A stretch of 64,000 bases of DNA from Watersipora subatra. Lineage: Eukaryota > Bryozoa > Gymnolaemata > Cheilostomatida > Watersiporidae. The stretch is from the NCBI RefSeq assembly GCF_963576615.1, contig NC_088714.1:30581143-30645142 (forward strand). The letters are read 5' to 3'. This document shows positions 28,698 to 43,600 of the stretch, in pieces (the stretch's first letter is position 1; the number at the start of each line of letters is the position of its first letter). The notes under the pieces are model-generated. The model did no database searches and was not told the origin of the DNA. It saw only the letters and a list, made by a program, of their open reading frames with translations. Position numbers and translations under genes: made by a program.

Positions 28698-31600
28698 CTG
28701 AAAGAAAATGACTAACATCAGGAATTGTTTATATAAACAAGATGTTCCACTAATACAACAAAACCGCTGTTTAACGCTGTTAACACTGTTAACACTGTTA
28801 ACATTGTTGATGACGCAAAACCTTTTTCATTTACTTCATTAAATGCATCAGGTTTTGCAGTTTCTTGATGTATTATGAAAATATATCTTGATAGCTGATT
28901 GACATGCTTGTCCACTTTTTGAGACAAGAATAGACAACTTCTTATTTTGGTTCTATACATCTTAGCTAAACTAACTAGCTATTTCATGATGCAATAAAAT
29001 ATAAAACATTTTATAGATTTTATTTCATTATCGTTGATGCTTTGCCTCTTTAAAACTGACCTGGGACTTTAAGTTGGAGTGAACTGTAACATCGGCTGCC
29101 ATTGGCTCCTTTATCATTAGCAAATATTTCACTGCTCCCGCCTCATTCGCACTGTGAACCATTACTCTAAAATAATCAGAACATAAAAGTAAGATCACCG
29201 TAATGCGCCAGAATAACCGGCTATTTTACAACTTGGTACTGAATAAAATTGAAAAGAGTTCCATAGATACTAAACTAAAGGAGTACACAGGTACATGTAC
29301 TAAACTAAAGGAGTACACAGGTACATGTACTGAACTAAAAGAGTACACTGGTACAGGCACTGAAATAAAGGAGTACACAGGTACTGAACTAAAAGAGTAC
29401 ACAGGTACAGGCACTGAACTAAAGGAGTACACAGGTACATGTACTAAACTAAAGGAGTACACAGGTACAGGTATTGAACTGAAGGAGTACACAGGTACAG
29501 GTACTGAACTAAAGGAGTACACAGGCGCTGAACTAAAGGAGTACACAGGTACATGTACTGAACTAAAGGAGTACACTGGTACAGGCACTGAAATAAAGGA
29601 GTACACAGGCACTGAACTAAAGGAGTACACAGGTACAGGTACCGAACTAAAGGAGTACACAGGTACAGGCACTGAACTAAAGGAGTACACAGGTACAGGT
29701 ACTGAACTAAAGGAGTACACAGGTACAGGTATTGAACTAAAGGAGTACACAGGTACAGGTACTAAACTAAAGGAGTATACTGGTACAGGTACTGAACTAA
29801 AGGAGTATACTGGTACAGGTACTGAACTAAAGGAGTACACAGGTACTAAACTAAAGGAGTTAAAAATTATTTTGCTATCAATAAGTATGATAAGCTCTGC
29901 CTGTAGCTTGTATATTTATACATCTGCCAAAACCTAAAAATACATCTCTAGAACTAAAAAATAATTTTGGTCACTAACTGGTGTTTGGTCAAGAGACTTA
30001 CGTGTTTATTGCCAAATAACAACATTATCTACATGTAAGTTTACGTAAAAGTCACTATGTGAACGTTAAAAGCCTGCGAAAGCAAAAAATTGTTTCTTTC
30101 AAAGCATAAAAACCTTGGCTAAGAACCTTTGGTCAAAATGTGTCATCTGCAGAGAATTATAACAGTTTAACATTGCCATGGTGTGTTGCTATAGAGGCTC
30201 ACAGGGCATGCTGCCTTTTTGTGCATTTTGTTTTATCTTAACCGTATTTGCATATTCTTGGAATTCATCTGCGGTTACAAGCAAGATCAGGCTTTACTCT
30301 TGATCTAACTAGACGCTAATTTGTACAACAAACCTTTTAATTCGCAAACATGCCAATATTTTGTTTCAGATGTTTTGTTTTCTAATCATCAAAGCAATAT
30401 TATAGTTTTATGGAATAAAAAGAAGCATGTGTTTTTGATTGATGTTACTCTCAATTAAACCTCGGCATTTTATAGGACTTTGTTAACATTTGACAGATGT
30501 GTGACAGATTTTGAGCTTAATGGCGTCAAAATTTGCTGAAAAATTAGTTTTGGGAAAAAGAGCAAAAAGAACAAGTTAACATTCAGATTTGAGTAAGTTA
30601 CGCAATAAGCTTCTATCACCTGACCTGGCTATTGCTTGACCTAGATGTACATTTCTGTTCACATCACTATAAAATAGAGTAACAATAGAATTTTTTACTA
30701 AATATCACTTTATTTCTTTAGCTTTTAAAAATATAATATGTATGTTTAATGTCATATAACTATATATGCAATATTTACCACTGTGTTCTGAGTTTTAAAA
30801 TGAATTAAACAAAATGAAATCTATTTTTTGAGAGTATTTGCTGACAAATACAAAGAACACTATGAAACAGATTTACTTCAAATGTCAAAGTTAACTGTAC
30901 CCATACTAGATGTAAGTAAATAATACTTCTGCTCATTGGTTCAACCATGCAACTTGTTAGCACGTTATTGGCCGATGTTTAAACAAGCAGTCTATGCCCG
31001 GAGACTCAGAGGTGTAAACAACCAAATTAATATTTATTCGTAGCGGACAGCATCACATAAAAATATAATTAGGATACGCTAACCTGTGTATCTGCTCAAG
31101 AGAGGTGCGGGGGAAAAGGAGGATGAGTCGTGCAAAGGCTGTAGTAGAGTCTATCCTCCCGTATTTATACATCTGAACGTTTTCTTCTAGAAGACGCATC
31201 TGCTTGTCGATTCTAACCTCTTGTCTTTTACATTCCTGCTTTAGTCGCAATGTATTACCGTGTCTAGAAAATAAACAAACCAAACCTGATGCTTCATCAA
31301 CACGACACTCAGTTTCACCAATAATTTAGATATTCTTTGGCAATGAAAATTTAATTGATATTAGTGACTCGTTTACCTAATGATTGCTTGTTGAATTCAG
31401 TTTTCAAATTTAAAAATTAAACAAATATTTTGTAGACTCTGATCAAACCACAAACATGGAACCACTTTTGTTATTAAAAATTGAAGGTGTTAGTCTTTAG
31501 TTGTGCCATTTAAGTTTGTGCGACTATGATGTAATGACATGCGTAGGCCTAACTGATGTTTAATGTTTGGAGGTTTAACATAGTTAGAACATTGAATCAT

Positions 31601-34600
31601 CATTTTTTGCGTCAATGCATTAACCTTTTACACCTTTGTTACCTAAACAATTGTAACATTTTTAATTTGTCGCTTTTGACAGACTGTTAACAAAATTACA
31701 GTTTCAAAGATAACTTACCCAAAATTCTAGTAGATCTTATCAAAAAGTATTGATATTTTTCATCATTTAAATTTTTTTTTGATGCTTGCGGTAATCTGAC
31801 AGCCTGATAGGTAATCTGACAGCCTGATAGGTAATCTGACAGCCTGATAGGTAATCTGACAGCCTGATAGGTAATCTGACAGCCTGATAGGTAATCTGAC
31901 AGCCTGATAGGTAATCTGACAGCCTGATAGGTAATCTGACAGCCTGATAGGTAATCTGACAGCCTGATAGGTAATCTGACAGCCTGATAGGTAATCTGAC
32001 AGCCTGATAGGTAATCTGACAGCCTGATAGGTAATCTGACAGCCAGGATGTTTCAAGAGTAAAATTGACAAAACTTCATGGCAATTAAAGCGCTCAGAAG
32101 AAAAAATGTACAGAATGACATCACTACTTCCTATTGTGATCACTAGTTCCTATTGTGATCACTAGTTCCTATTGTGATAATATCAACTAGTTCCTATTGT
32201 GATAATATCAACTAGTTCCTATTGTGATCACTAGTTCCTATTGTGACATCACTAGTTCCTATTGTGATCACTAGTTCCTATTGTGATCACTAGTTTCTAT
32301 TGTGATCACTAGTTCCTATTGTGATCACTAGTTCCTATTGTGACATCACTAGTTCCTATTGTGATCACTAGTTCCTATTGTGATCACTAGTTCCTATTGT
32401 GATCACTAGTTCCTATTGTGATCACTAGTTCCTATTGTGATAATATCAACTAGTTCCTATTGTGATCACTAGTTCCTATTGTGATCACTAGTTCCTATTG
32501 TGATAATATCAACTAGTTCCTAGTGTGATCACTAGTTCCTATTGTAATCACTAGTTCCTATTGTGATCACTAGTTCCTATTGTGATCACTAGTTCCTATT
32601 GTAATCACTAGTTCCTATTGTAATCACTAGTTCCTATTGTGATCACTAGTTCCTATTGTGATCATATCAACTAGTTCCTATTGTGATAATATCAACTAGT
32701 TCCTATTGTGATAATATCAACTAGTTCCTATTGTGATAATATCAACTATTGCGCTCAAATTGCAGCATCATGCGTCTCTATTCCATCAGTCTCTTAGTAA
32801 CTATAGGTGTCATAATCGCACTTTCGTTTGATCTGAGCATTTTAACGGCAATAAAATTTTAATCTTAAAACATCTTGGCAATCAGATCACTTAAACAGAA
32901 AAACAATCGCAAATATTGAAAAAAATTTAATGCTAACGTTTTTTGATAAAATTTACCAAAAATTTGTGCAAGTTCATTTTCAATATATTGTCCTGAATGA
33001 TAACAACACCATTTTTAGGCTAAAAGCTTTTGACAAGTAAGAACAAGTGGCTGGTTTGTCAACTGTTATAAACATAATCACAGTTTATTGAAAAAGGCTG
33101 TCGGTATGGTAAGCTGTAAATAACAAATCGTTTGTTCATTTATCCTACGTATACTGGTATACAGAAAAATTTCCACCATCAAGTCAGATTTCTATTGGGT
33201 ACATTTATGAGTGTTCGCACAAAATCAAGTCACTTGCTACAGAAATAAGGAGTAGCAAAGATTGTATTAATAAGTAACACAATCGAATCAGCTCTGAGTA
33301 TAAAAGAATTTTCACAACCAATCAAATCACTGCATTATGGACTAAAAGTGTAAATGCTACCGAAAAGTGTCGTAGGTAAAACTTGTCTCTTCTTCCTTAG
33401 TGCAAATGTAGAAGATGAACAGCATGACAAAGAGAAAGATGACCACCATAAGAGCATACCTGTAACATTATATTATATTTGTAACATTATATTGTACCTG
33501 TAATATTATATTCCATAACAATTAATAATATGGTACTGCCACATAATATCACAATAACATCACCGACATGACAAGCATATCTGTGATATTATCTTGTACT
33601 TGTAATATTATATTTTTTAGACTAATGTCGAGAAACTTACCAGCCGATATCAAACCATTCGCTGAACAGGTTTTTGCTCAGCAGGGTAACAAAGTCGTAG
33701 CTGGAATCTTGACATACATGGCTCGTGTCACAGAAACCCGTCTCATTATGACACAGGGAACCTGCAAAACACTTGTTAAAATTTTACGCTAACAACGAGA
33801 TAAATAAAAAAGAAACTTGAGGTTACAATTCACCCTATCAACAATGTATATCAACAATGCATATCAACAATGTATATCAACAATGCATATCAACAATGTA
33901 TATCAACAATGTATATCAACAATGTATATCAACAATGTATGTCAACAATGTATATCAACAATGTATATCAACAATGTATATCAACAATGTATGTCAACAA
34001 TGTATATCAACAATGTATGTCAACAATGTATATCAACAATGTATGTCAACAATGTATGTCAACAATGTATATCAACAATGTATATCAACAATGTATGTCA
34101 ACAATGTATGTCAACAATGTATGTCAACAATGTATATCAACAATGTATATCAACAATGTATATCAACAATGTATATCAACAATGTATATCAACAATGTAT
34201 ATCAACAATGTATATCAACAATGTATATCAACAATGTATATCAACAATGTATGTCAACAATGTATGTCAACAATGTATATCAACAATGTATATCAACAAT
34301 GTATATCAACAATGTATATCAACAATGTATATCATAATCTAAAATCGTACAAACAAAGTTGGTGAAAATATGCAGCAATAAAAGACCAATGCATGTACAA
34401 GAAATGAATATGCTAAGCAGGGAAGACAATTACCAAACTAAGTGGGCACTTAAATTACAGCTGAGAAATTATTCGCTGTGTACTTGAGGTCAATGAGAAC
34501 CTTTAAAAGTTGGTTGGTTGCTCTGACAAGCCTATGATGCACAGGAAGACCTCAATTCTAGGCGTAATGTAATACACTCGGTTTTGAAGTAATTGATAAG

Positions 34601-37600
34601 CTATTTGAGGTGATGATTCGGTGATGATTTTTAATCATCACTGAATTCTTCTCACTTATAAAAAGAATAATAAAAACAACTAACAACATTAGATTAACAA
34701 CGTCTAGACCAGGCATAACAAAATACCTCAAACCTAGACGAAGACTTTATTACGCCTAGGGCCGTCGATTCCTGAAAAAATATACTGCATTCATCCACCT
34801 TGAACACTTGTCTCTTTCATACTAATAAGCAACTTTTACCAAAGTTTCATTCTCAAAAGTCATGTTCTATTTTTAGGAGGAGCGCCTCACATCTGGTGTT
34901 TTCTAACCAGTGATTATAATAAATTTTTGTTAAAGCAAAACAAAGAAGAATAACACGAAAGTAGATCTAGATTATGCATGTAACTGCTGAAAATCTTCCC
35001 TATATGGTTCTTTCTAGATTCCACTCCTCTAGCTTGGTTTACGGTGTGTAAATATCATTCCCTTGAAGATTGCCTCTGCTTAGCTTCACTGCAAGCATAG
35101 ACTGAGTGTGTATTGCACTAACATTAGCTCTGTGATCTTTCCAAGACATCTAAGTCTAGTGGCAAGGTGACCTTAACAACTAGAGATTTGCCTAGTTGTA
35201 GAGAGCGATATAAGGTTTAGATATCATTCCTGTCCCCACCAGTGACTTTTTTTGGGAATTGAACCACCAATGTGTTGGTTGCATGGCAAGGGTTCTAGAC
35301 CAACTGGCCAGGGCTCACAGAATACCACCTATAACTTTTTCAACAAAAGAACTCATAGAGAGCTTCAATAATGAATCATACGTAACACATGACTATGAAT
35401 GAATGAATAAATAAATGATGAACCTCATAATGACCTCACAATTTTGAACCTCATAATGACCTCACAATTTTTAGACCTATCATAGAAAGGCACTGACGAC
35501 CAGTCCTACTCACCAGGTTCCTGCCACTCTGCTACAGGCACATCGTGTTCTGAAAACCAGATGTAGTTTATTGCCGGCTTACACTGAGAGGCTTCACTCG
35601 ACATGTTTACACAACAAAGTTTACACGCTTCATAATCCGAAGCGCAGGAGCAATCATCCAGCCCTGCTGACTCACAAACCGATCCTCTGCACTGTCCAGA
35701 GACACATATCTGTCAAACAGGCCAGCCACAAACGATTTAAGAATAGATTTATGATTGTAAATTAACAAAAATACATTGAACATAACCTTTAGTATTTGTT
35801 GTTCAATAGATATATGACCATGAAGCCTTTACTCATGAACTTATACAACATTTTAGTAGATGTTATCATTGAGTATTGATATTTTTGTACCGTTTGCGAT
35901 TGTTTTAGATGTTTGAGGTGATATGAATGCTGAGATGTTTCAAGATTAAAATCGATAAAACTTGATAGTGATCAAAATGTGTAAAAAGAAGTCACTGGTC
36001 GTTATCGTTGCGATAGTTGATATTGCGTCCATCTTGAATTGTTTTAACGTCTTCATTCTGTCGGTCTCTTTGCCATTATAGACATAATCACACTCTCGCT
36101 TGATCCGAGAGTTAATTGTGACCAAGATTTATTGATTTTAATCTTAAATTATCCAGACAGTCAGATAACCTCATACATCAAAAACAATCGCAAATGGTAC
36201 AAAAATACTGATACTTTATGATAAAATCTACTAAAATGTTGCGCAAGTTGATCTTTTAGGCTACTACACAACACATAATGCTAGATCAGAGTTGTCTTCT
36301 CGATGATTATTCATCGACTATGTGCATGGTAGACCGATGACACCGCCGAGGAAACTCCAACATTTTAGGAAACATTGCGGCTGTGAAACTTTCTCGATAT
36401 TTTGTTTCCACAATAGTCTGCAATGGGCACCACTTAGATAGTCTGCAATGTGCACCACTTAGATAGTCTGCAATGTGCACCACTTAGATAGTCTGCAAAG
36501 TGCACCACTTAGATAGTCTGCAATGTGCACCACTTAGATAGTCTGCAATGTGCACCACTTAGATAGTCTGCAATGTGCACCACTTAGATAGTCTGCAATG
36601 TGCACCACTTAGATAGTCTGCAATGTGCACCACTTAGATAGTCTGCAATGTGCACCACTTAGATAGTCTGCAATGTGCACCACTTAGATAGTCTGCAATG
36701 TGCACCACTTAGATAGTCTGCAATGTGCACCACTTAGATAGTCTGCAATGTGCACCACTTAGATAGTCTGCAATGTGCACCACTTAGATAGTCTGCAATG
36801 TGCACCACTTAGATAGTCTGCAATGTGCACCACTTAGATAGTCTGCAATGTGCACCACTTAGATAGTCTGCAATGTGCACCACTTAGATAGTCTGCAATG
36901 TGCACCACTTAGATAGTCTGCAATGTGCACCACTTAGATAGTCTGCAATGTGCACCACTTAGATAGTCTGCAATGTGCACCACTTAGATAGTCTGCAATG
37001 TGCACCACTTAGATAGTCTGCAATGTGCACCACTTAGATAGTCTGCAATGTGCACCACTTAGATAGTCTGCAATGTGCACCACTTAGATAGTCTGCAATG
37101 TGCACCACTTAGATAGTCTGCAATGTGCACCACTTAGATAGTCTGCAATGTGCACCACTTAGATAGTCTGCAATGTGCACCACTTAGATAGTCTGCAATG
37201 TGCACCACTTAGATAGTCTGCAATGTGCACCACTTAGATAGTCTGCAATGTGCACCACTTAAACGATGATGATTGGATGCAAATTGTTTGACCTGTATTC
37301 CCCTTACTGACGCTGGGAAACCAATATTTTATTGTTTCAGCGGCCGCATTTTATAACGAGACTGCAGACTATTCGCTGATGTAAACGCAGATGTGTTTAT
37401 GATAGCATGAACAATGTTACCACAGATGATCACAAATGTATTGTGGGATTATTGCCGATATACTCTGAACATCGGGAATCAACCTTCAAGGTTCGCATGG
37501 TGACTGTGTTTTAACCTCACAGTACCCAATGTGACAGATATGAAATAGTTTTGTAGAGTTACCCTACCATAAATAAGTAAAACAATTCTCTTTAAGCTAG

Positions 37601-40600
37601 AAAACTTATCGTGAACCAATCAATAGTACAAGCTTAGAAAAACGTTAATATCCAATTTGAACAGGAGGATCAAATCGCGAGTGGATAGACAAACCCGAGT
37701 GTTATGGTGGCATAAGGTGTTGTTAGGTTTTGTGACAGGTTGGGGGCAGTCTCTAGACACCCCATCGCAATAGGATGGTTCTTTGCATTCCTCATCCGTC
37801 CCACATCTCTGTTTCTCTTCAGCTGCAATAACTTGGCAGCCACTGGTACAGCAGCTGTGTACGGTAGGGGTGCAAACAGCCTTCAAATCTTTTCTTAAAA
37901 GACATTCTACAAGTAACTACAGTTTAAAATAGGTATTCACCAATATTCCAATTATATATACTAGAAATTCCCCTGTGATACAGCCCCATGACCTGATAAT
38001 GGAATAAGTGATAATGGAAAAAAGAAAGGGTAGTGCTGGTTGTTGAAAAAGTAGTTGTCAGCCGGAATTGACAGAGACTACTATCTCAAACCTATGTTTT
38101 ACAACAATTAAATAAATATTAATTAAAGCTGTGGGCCTAACCTACTGTAATGTATGTACTTTAACAACAGCAAAAAGGAAATATGTTTATTATATCTCTG
38201 AAATGCAATATTAGAAGTAAAATGGCAAGCTGCTGTGTAATATACACAGTTTGAAAGTTGATTGTGTTGAATGTAGAATGGTTTTGATAGCGATCTAGCA
38301 AAAAGCAAGTATGAGCGTTCACATGTCTGGAAGTTTTCAGCAAACTGGAGCAAAATAAAAAAATGTTTTCGTCATAAAGGGGCATTATAATGCGGCCCTA
38401 GCTTGTACATAAGATGTAAAGAATTTTGGTTAACGTTTTAAATAATTTAATGAAACTTTTGGTAGTTGGGAAAAAACTTAGGCTGACAGACTGTGTACCA
38501 CAATTTCGTACCTGTAAATCGGTCTACGCCTCAAACAGTCTACGTTTATTACAGAAACCTTTGGACAAATAAATTTGAATAATTATTCTTATGATAATTT
38601 TATAAAATCAAATAATTATTTTTATAATTAAATATTTTTGCAAGATATTAAAAACAGAAAAATATTAGAAACCTTCGGCAATCAGACAATGCTATAGACT
38701 GGTGAAAAGAGCACGTTTTTCTCGTGAAATGCGCCCTTCTCAATAGTTCTACTATCTGTCGCACGGCTTTATTGGCGTATCGTTGGCCGGTTTTCATTTT
38801 GATTAAAAAGGCTTGTCAAGTTTTTTATTGCGAATTTCGGCCAAATTAATCTGTCTATTTGTGTATAATCCGATCAGATGGGTAAGTTTTAGGATATTGT
38901 CGACAATTTTCAAAGACTTGGTAATATATTTAAATAGGTTTATACGTGTTTTGTATCGTTATTATACTTAAACGACTCAATTGAAAAATGGTTAAATTTG
39001 TTGATGAGATTTCGGTACAAGGGTTTGCGACGGTGTTGACGAATAATTTTCATGAGTTGTGTGCACATGTATTTATCATAAATCTCTCAAACAATCGCTC
39101 CGCTCGTGTTTGGTCGTGGGACTAGTACCCTGGCAGTCTCCAGACTGTGAGAAATAGTCAGGTATGCCAGTAATGTACAGATAATAAGCATATTAATAAT
39201 AGTTCTAACACTGTGGAAGTTGAATGATTGGGGCAGGTGGTAGTAAAGCTAGAGGTGGATTGGAACCCCGTCTGATACAATGTTTTTCTAACATTTTTAG
39301 TGTGGCTTCAGACAGATGAACAGACACGGCTCTTATTATAGTAAAGACTATGGTTCAAAGACAATGTTCTGATATCAAAGGGCTGATCACACTCGTGAAG
39401 GCCTTATAGGAGGGGTGGCTCTCCTCCCTCAATCATCATTTTGTGTGAGGAACTTAACCATTGGCCAACTAAGACAATTTTAAAACACATAATTACATAG
39501 ATAAATACAATAATACACATAACACATAAATACAATAGATAAAGTTATTTAAGAAATACAAATTGCTAAGCGGACACGATTCAACAATTGATGCATGAAT
39601 AACAATGAAAACCATGTGATTTGGCACCACAGCTAACCTTTAATGTTCAGTGATTGGCTGATGGCTGTACTAGATATTTTACACTCTTAAAATGTTACTG
39701 CTCTACCACCTACTGCTAGTTATAATCTAATGTACATGTATGTCTGACACTCTAGCCTCTAGCTTAATAAGATTCAAGTCTTGACTGATTCCCATAACTT
39801 GTTGTCAGTCTTTCTAAAGCCTAATATCGAATGCAGAGTTACAAGACAGCTGCAGAGAAAGGAATCACCCCACAATGCATTAAACCCGGTGTTGTCCAAT
39901 TTCTTTAATTTCCAATCAGATAGTTTGCTGCATGCTCACAGATTTTCAATGCAAATCGCTACAATGTTTTCACAACAACAATCTATGAATGCGTTGATTA
40001 AGAGTTGTCCACGCAAAGGTGCGTTCTTGCGTTTCTAATCAGATGGCTGTTTACGAGGCTGGTTCTCAGCAACTTGATGGAGTTTTAAAACCAAATATTT
40101 TTGGCAAGTTGGCGGAAGGCGTGGAGTATATGTGTGTGAAGTTTGGATGCAGACTACTAACACAACTGCACACTAACACACCCACACACTCATATACCTG
40201 CTCACCCACGAATAGCTGGAAAAATGAATCTCCTTCCAAATTTTTCTAATCTACACACTGATACAATAGACCAATCAAACCAAAGTGAGTACAGACAATC
40301 CTCACTTGCTCGGACCAATACAGACTGGGCCTTGTCCAGACATTGAAAATTGAGAACAATCCTGTACAATAAACAGCTTGTATTGTCTTGCACACATATT
40401 ATTAGGCTACATTATGGCACAACTAGCTAAATGCCCTGCATTGCACGGTAATAAAAAACCAGTTTATAAACATTACATTACCTTACCTACTATATTACCT
40501 TTACACTATATTACCTGCAAATGATCGTAAGCTGTTTTTATTACCTTTTTTATTACCTAGTGAGGCCAGCTGTGTAATTGTTACATGTGACGCAATATGG

Positions 40601-43600
40601 TTATCTGTATTTTAAACGATGTGATGAATATCTTCACCCTTATTGATCACTTGATTGCATTTGAACGCCGTAGTACTATAAATAAGCTTGACACCTGCAG
40701 AGCTGGCGTTCTGTGATCAAATCTTCTGCACGGCGAATCTTTCGATATTAAAACTTTATCGCCATAACTGGACAGACACACACATTTATAGATAAAAGAT
40801 AGAAGAAGATATACAGTATACATGAGTAAAATATTGTAATACCTGAAATAGGGTGCATTATAGTATTTTCAGCAGTAGTAGTAATAACAAACAAAAATTA
40901 CGTTATAACATTCCGGTGAGAAACTTAAGCAAACACACTGTTCACGTCGTATGTCGTGAGATCTACGATTGGTCAAAGTTGTTATTCCTTATACAGACAC
41001 GGTTGCACCGGACAACCATTCGCACTTCTGAGATTGTTCAGACAACTGAATGTCAGGGGAAGTGAAGTACATACAAAGAAGTTGACTGTATAACAAGGTT
41101 GATAATATTACGAAAAACAATATATAAAAGTAACTAAAGTATTATAAAAAAATTATACTGAATCATCAAACTATTTGTTGGAGCTGTAAGGTGCTTGTCT
41201 CCAAGTCAGTAAACTATGGCTGTGGACCCTTGAGAAATATGCTCACCATTTTTACGGCCAGCAGCTGTGCAGCATTGATCTAAAGACGTGCAAGATATTG
41301 GAGTTCCGCAATCACATTCCTCCCCGTCTTCCACATGCCCGTTGCCACAGTATGCACCTTCATAATATTTGAGCACTCTCTCAGCCCGCCACTTCAGAGT
41401 TGCCTGAAAGTCAGAAAGAAGCAACAAAATTACGATTAGCAATGGGACAGGAAATTATTAAATATATCAAGGAAAGACAAACCTCCATCTCTTTGAACTA
41501 GACTTACTTTCCGCTGACCCTTCTACATGTAGGATACTATGACTACTCATCCGACTCTTTTATGTTACGGTTAAGAGCGTGTCATAGTACAACAGAAAAA
41601 CACCAAATATAGTCATTTCCAGTAAAGATTTAATGAGCTTACTTCCCTATTGTAACGCCGCTTTTAAAAAGAATCGCAAAAAACCACCCGTATTCAGACA
41701 AAAGGCACTCATGTTGTAGCAAAAATTTCCAAGATGTGAATGAGACCAAGAAAAGCAGAATTTCCAAAATACAAATGAGGGTGAGACCAAGACAGGTGGA
41801 AATTCCAAGATACAAAAGAGACCACTAAAGGCGGAGTTTCCAAGGTGTAGATGAAACCAAGAAAAGAAGAAATTCCAAGATGTAAATTGGACCGTAAAAT
41901 CAGATGAGCGTTTTAGCATTAATGAAGCTTACGAATTTACTAAAAAAACAATTTCTAGGCGTTCATAAAATTTATTATTTTAAAATAAAATATGATATAT
42001 CAAATTGGTATACTTCAGATAAACCTTACATCTTGTGACGCTTCAATACGCCACAAGACTCGTTATTACATTTCCTAAAGCTTTGCTTATTAATGTTTTC
42101 AAAGAAACACAGTTTAAGCTATCTTATTTTGACCAGTTATTAACAAATCAAATTATCATTGTTTAACCATGGTAACATATTATTAAATATGTCATTTCTA
42201 AACATTACAGAGACTTTATGGATTGACAAAAGTATAATATTTTTTTGGTTATTCATTAAGTCATAACAATCCACCAATGGTAAAAAATTGAATTATCTGC
42301 AATAAATTCATGTCACTTTTGGTAGAAGAGTAAACAGCAAAAAGAGAGCATTGTTTACACTGAGCTAACATGAAAGTAATAGCTTGTAGAGAGTTAGTAT
42401 CAACTTGGTAAGTCTGTAACTCTAGCAAGGAATTATGGGATGCACTTGACAAGCAACTAGCAATACGAACCTAACAGTTGATTACGCTTTCGCTACAGTT
42501 ATAGTACATGTAATCCCTAGTACATGTAATCCTACTAGCCAGTGCTCTAGCCAGTGCCCTGGCAAGTAGTAAAACTTCTGACACTGTGTGTTTGATTTGG
42601 ACTTTGTTCATAGACCTAAACTGTTTTAAACTGTTCATATAAATATCCTAATAAATCGCTTTCAACAAATACTGTACTTATCCACAATGTAATTTGCAAC
42701 ATGACTCATGTTTTAAAAAGGTAAATGAAAGTATTTTTCATGAATCATAACTCATGAATAACATGTATGCTGAAAACCAGCTTAACAACCTATTGTACAG
42801 AAGACGCTGCTATAACATAAATCCCACTTAACGTAAAGGGGTTGTGTAAAGTTTTTGCTTCGTATTACATAAAAAATTCCATATAATGTAAACCATCAAG
42901 TCAGTGCAAGTTCTCAAATTCAATTTGAATAATGAGAGTCCAATAACTAACCTTGAAAACATTATTTTCTCTTTTGCCATACTTGGGAGAAAAAACGACA
43001 TACATGTAGAGGTATCTCTATTATACATGTTAGTACCCTGTATACCCTAGTAGTGTGCTGTGAGAGATCATCAGGTGTACTGATAAAGCGCAGAGAATAA
43101 GTATGTGCACAGTTATTTAGAAATACTCCAAAGCGGTCGACTGATACAGGTGTTAGAGTGCCGTGTACCAATGTGAACGTCATGCGTTGGAGTCTCATTG
43201 AAATCAAGCTTGTATTCTAACCTCAAGCCTGGCTTCGAACAACTGGACAGACAGACAGATGCTGCTCTTATGATAGTAAATATATATTTTGTTTTACACT
43301 ATTTTGGACATACACGTATACAATATTATTTAATTTTTTTTTCCATCATAAATCTTGCTGTCTACAGAAAAAGCAAAATAAATTGTTTTGAATTGATATT
43401 GAATATGTACTCTCCCTAACTAACATAAAATTACCGTAATCATAGATCATAAACCTAGTGAATGTGATAAGAAAAGAAAAGTTGTCCATAAAATGAATAA
43501 TACCGCAGTTACTGTATCGCCATTAAACTAAAAAGTTATGTTTAGTTGTTTTTTCAAAAGCTCAAGGGGTGAGTTTGGAAAGATCTTGGAATGGATTAGA

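Larger units (their letters stand above)
31710..33040. mobile_element. Foldback element copy 1, expanded by two minisatellites
   Basis: The left end (TAGTAGATCTTATCAAAAAG) and right end (TTTGATAAAATTTACC) are inverted repeats. The internal CTCTATTCCATCAGTCTC and CACTTTCGTTTGATCTGA are shared with the copies at 35838-36258 and 45408-45870. It is three times longer than those because of the 20-bp array (31791-32044) and the 19-bp array (32121-32752). Confidence 0.8.

Noticed and set aside
29203-29937. 244-codon plus-strand frame and 204-codon minus-strand frame
   Set aside because: Both come from the 30-bp array. Frames open on both strands at once show the period, not a gene.
28491-31263. A separate gene between A and B formed by the exons at 31084, 29061 and 28491
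   Set aside because: First considered, because gene B seemed to stop after exon 12. The phase-2 donor overlapping that stop, the matching acceptor, and the same layout in gene A make these exons the tail of the ADAM gene.
33817-34365. Three overlapping plus-strand frames of 155-182 codons
   Set aside because: All three frames read the same 13-bp repeat, as expected when the unit has no stop in any register.
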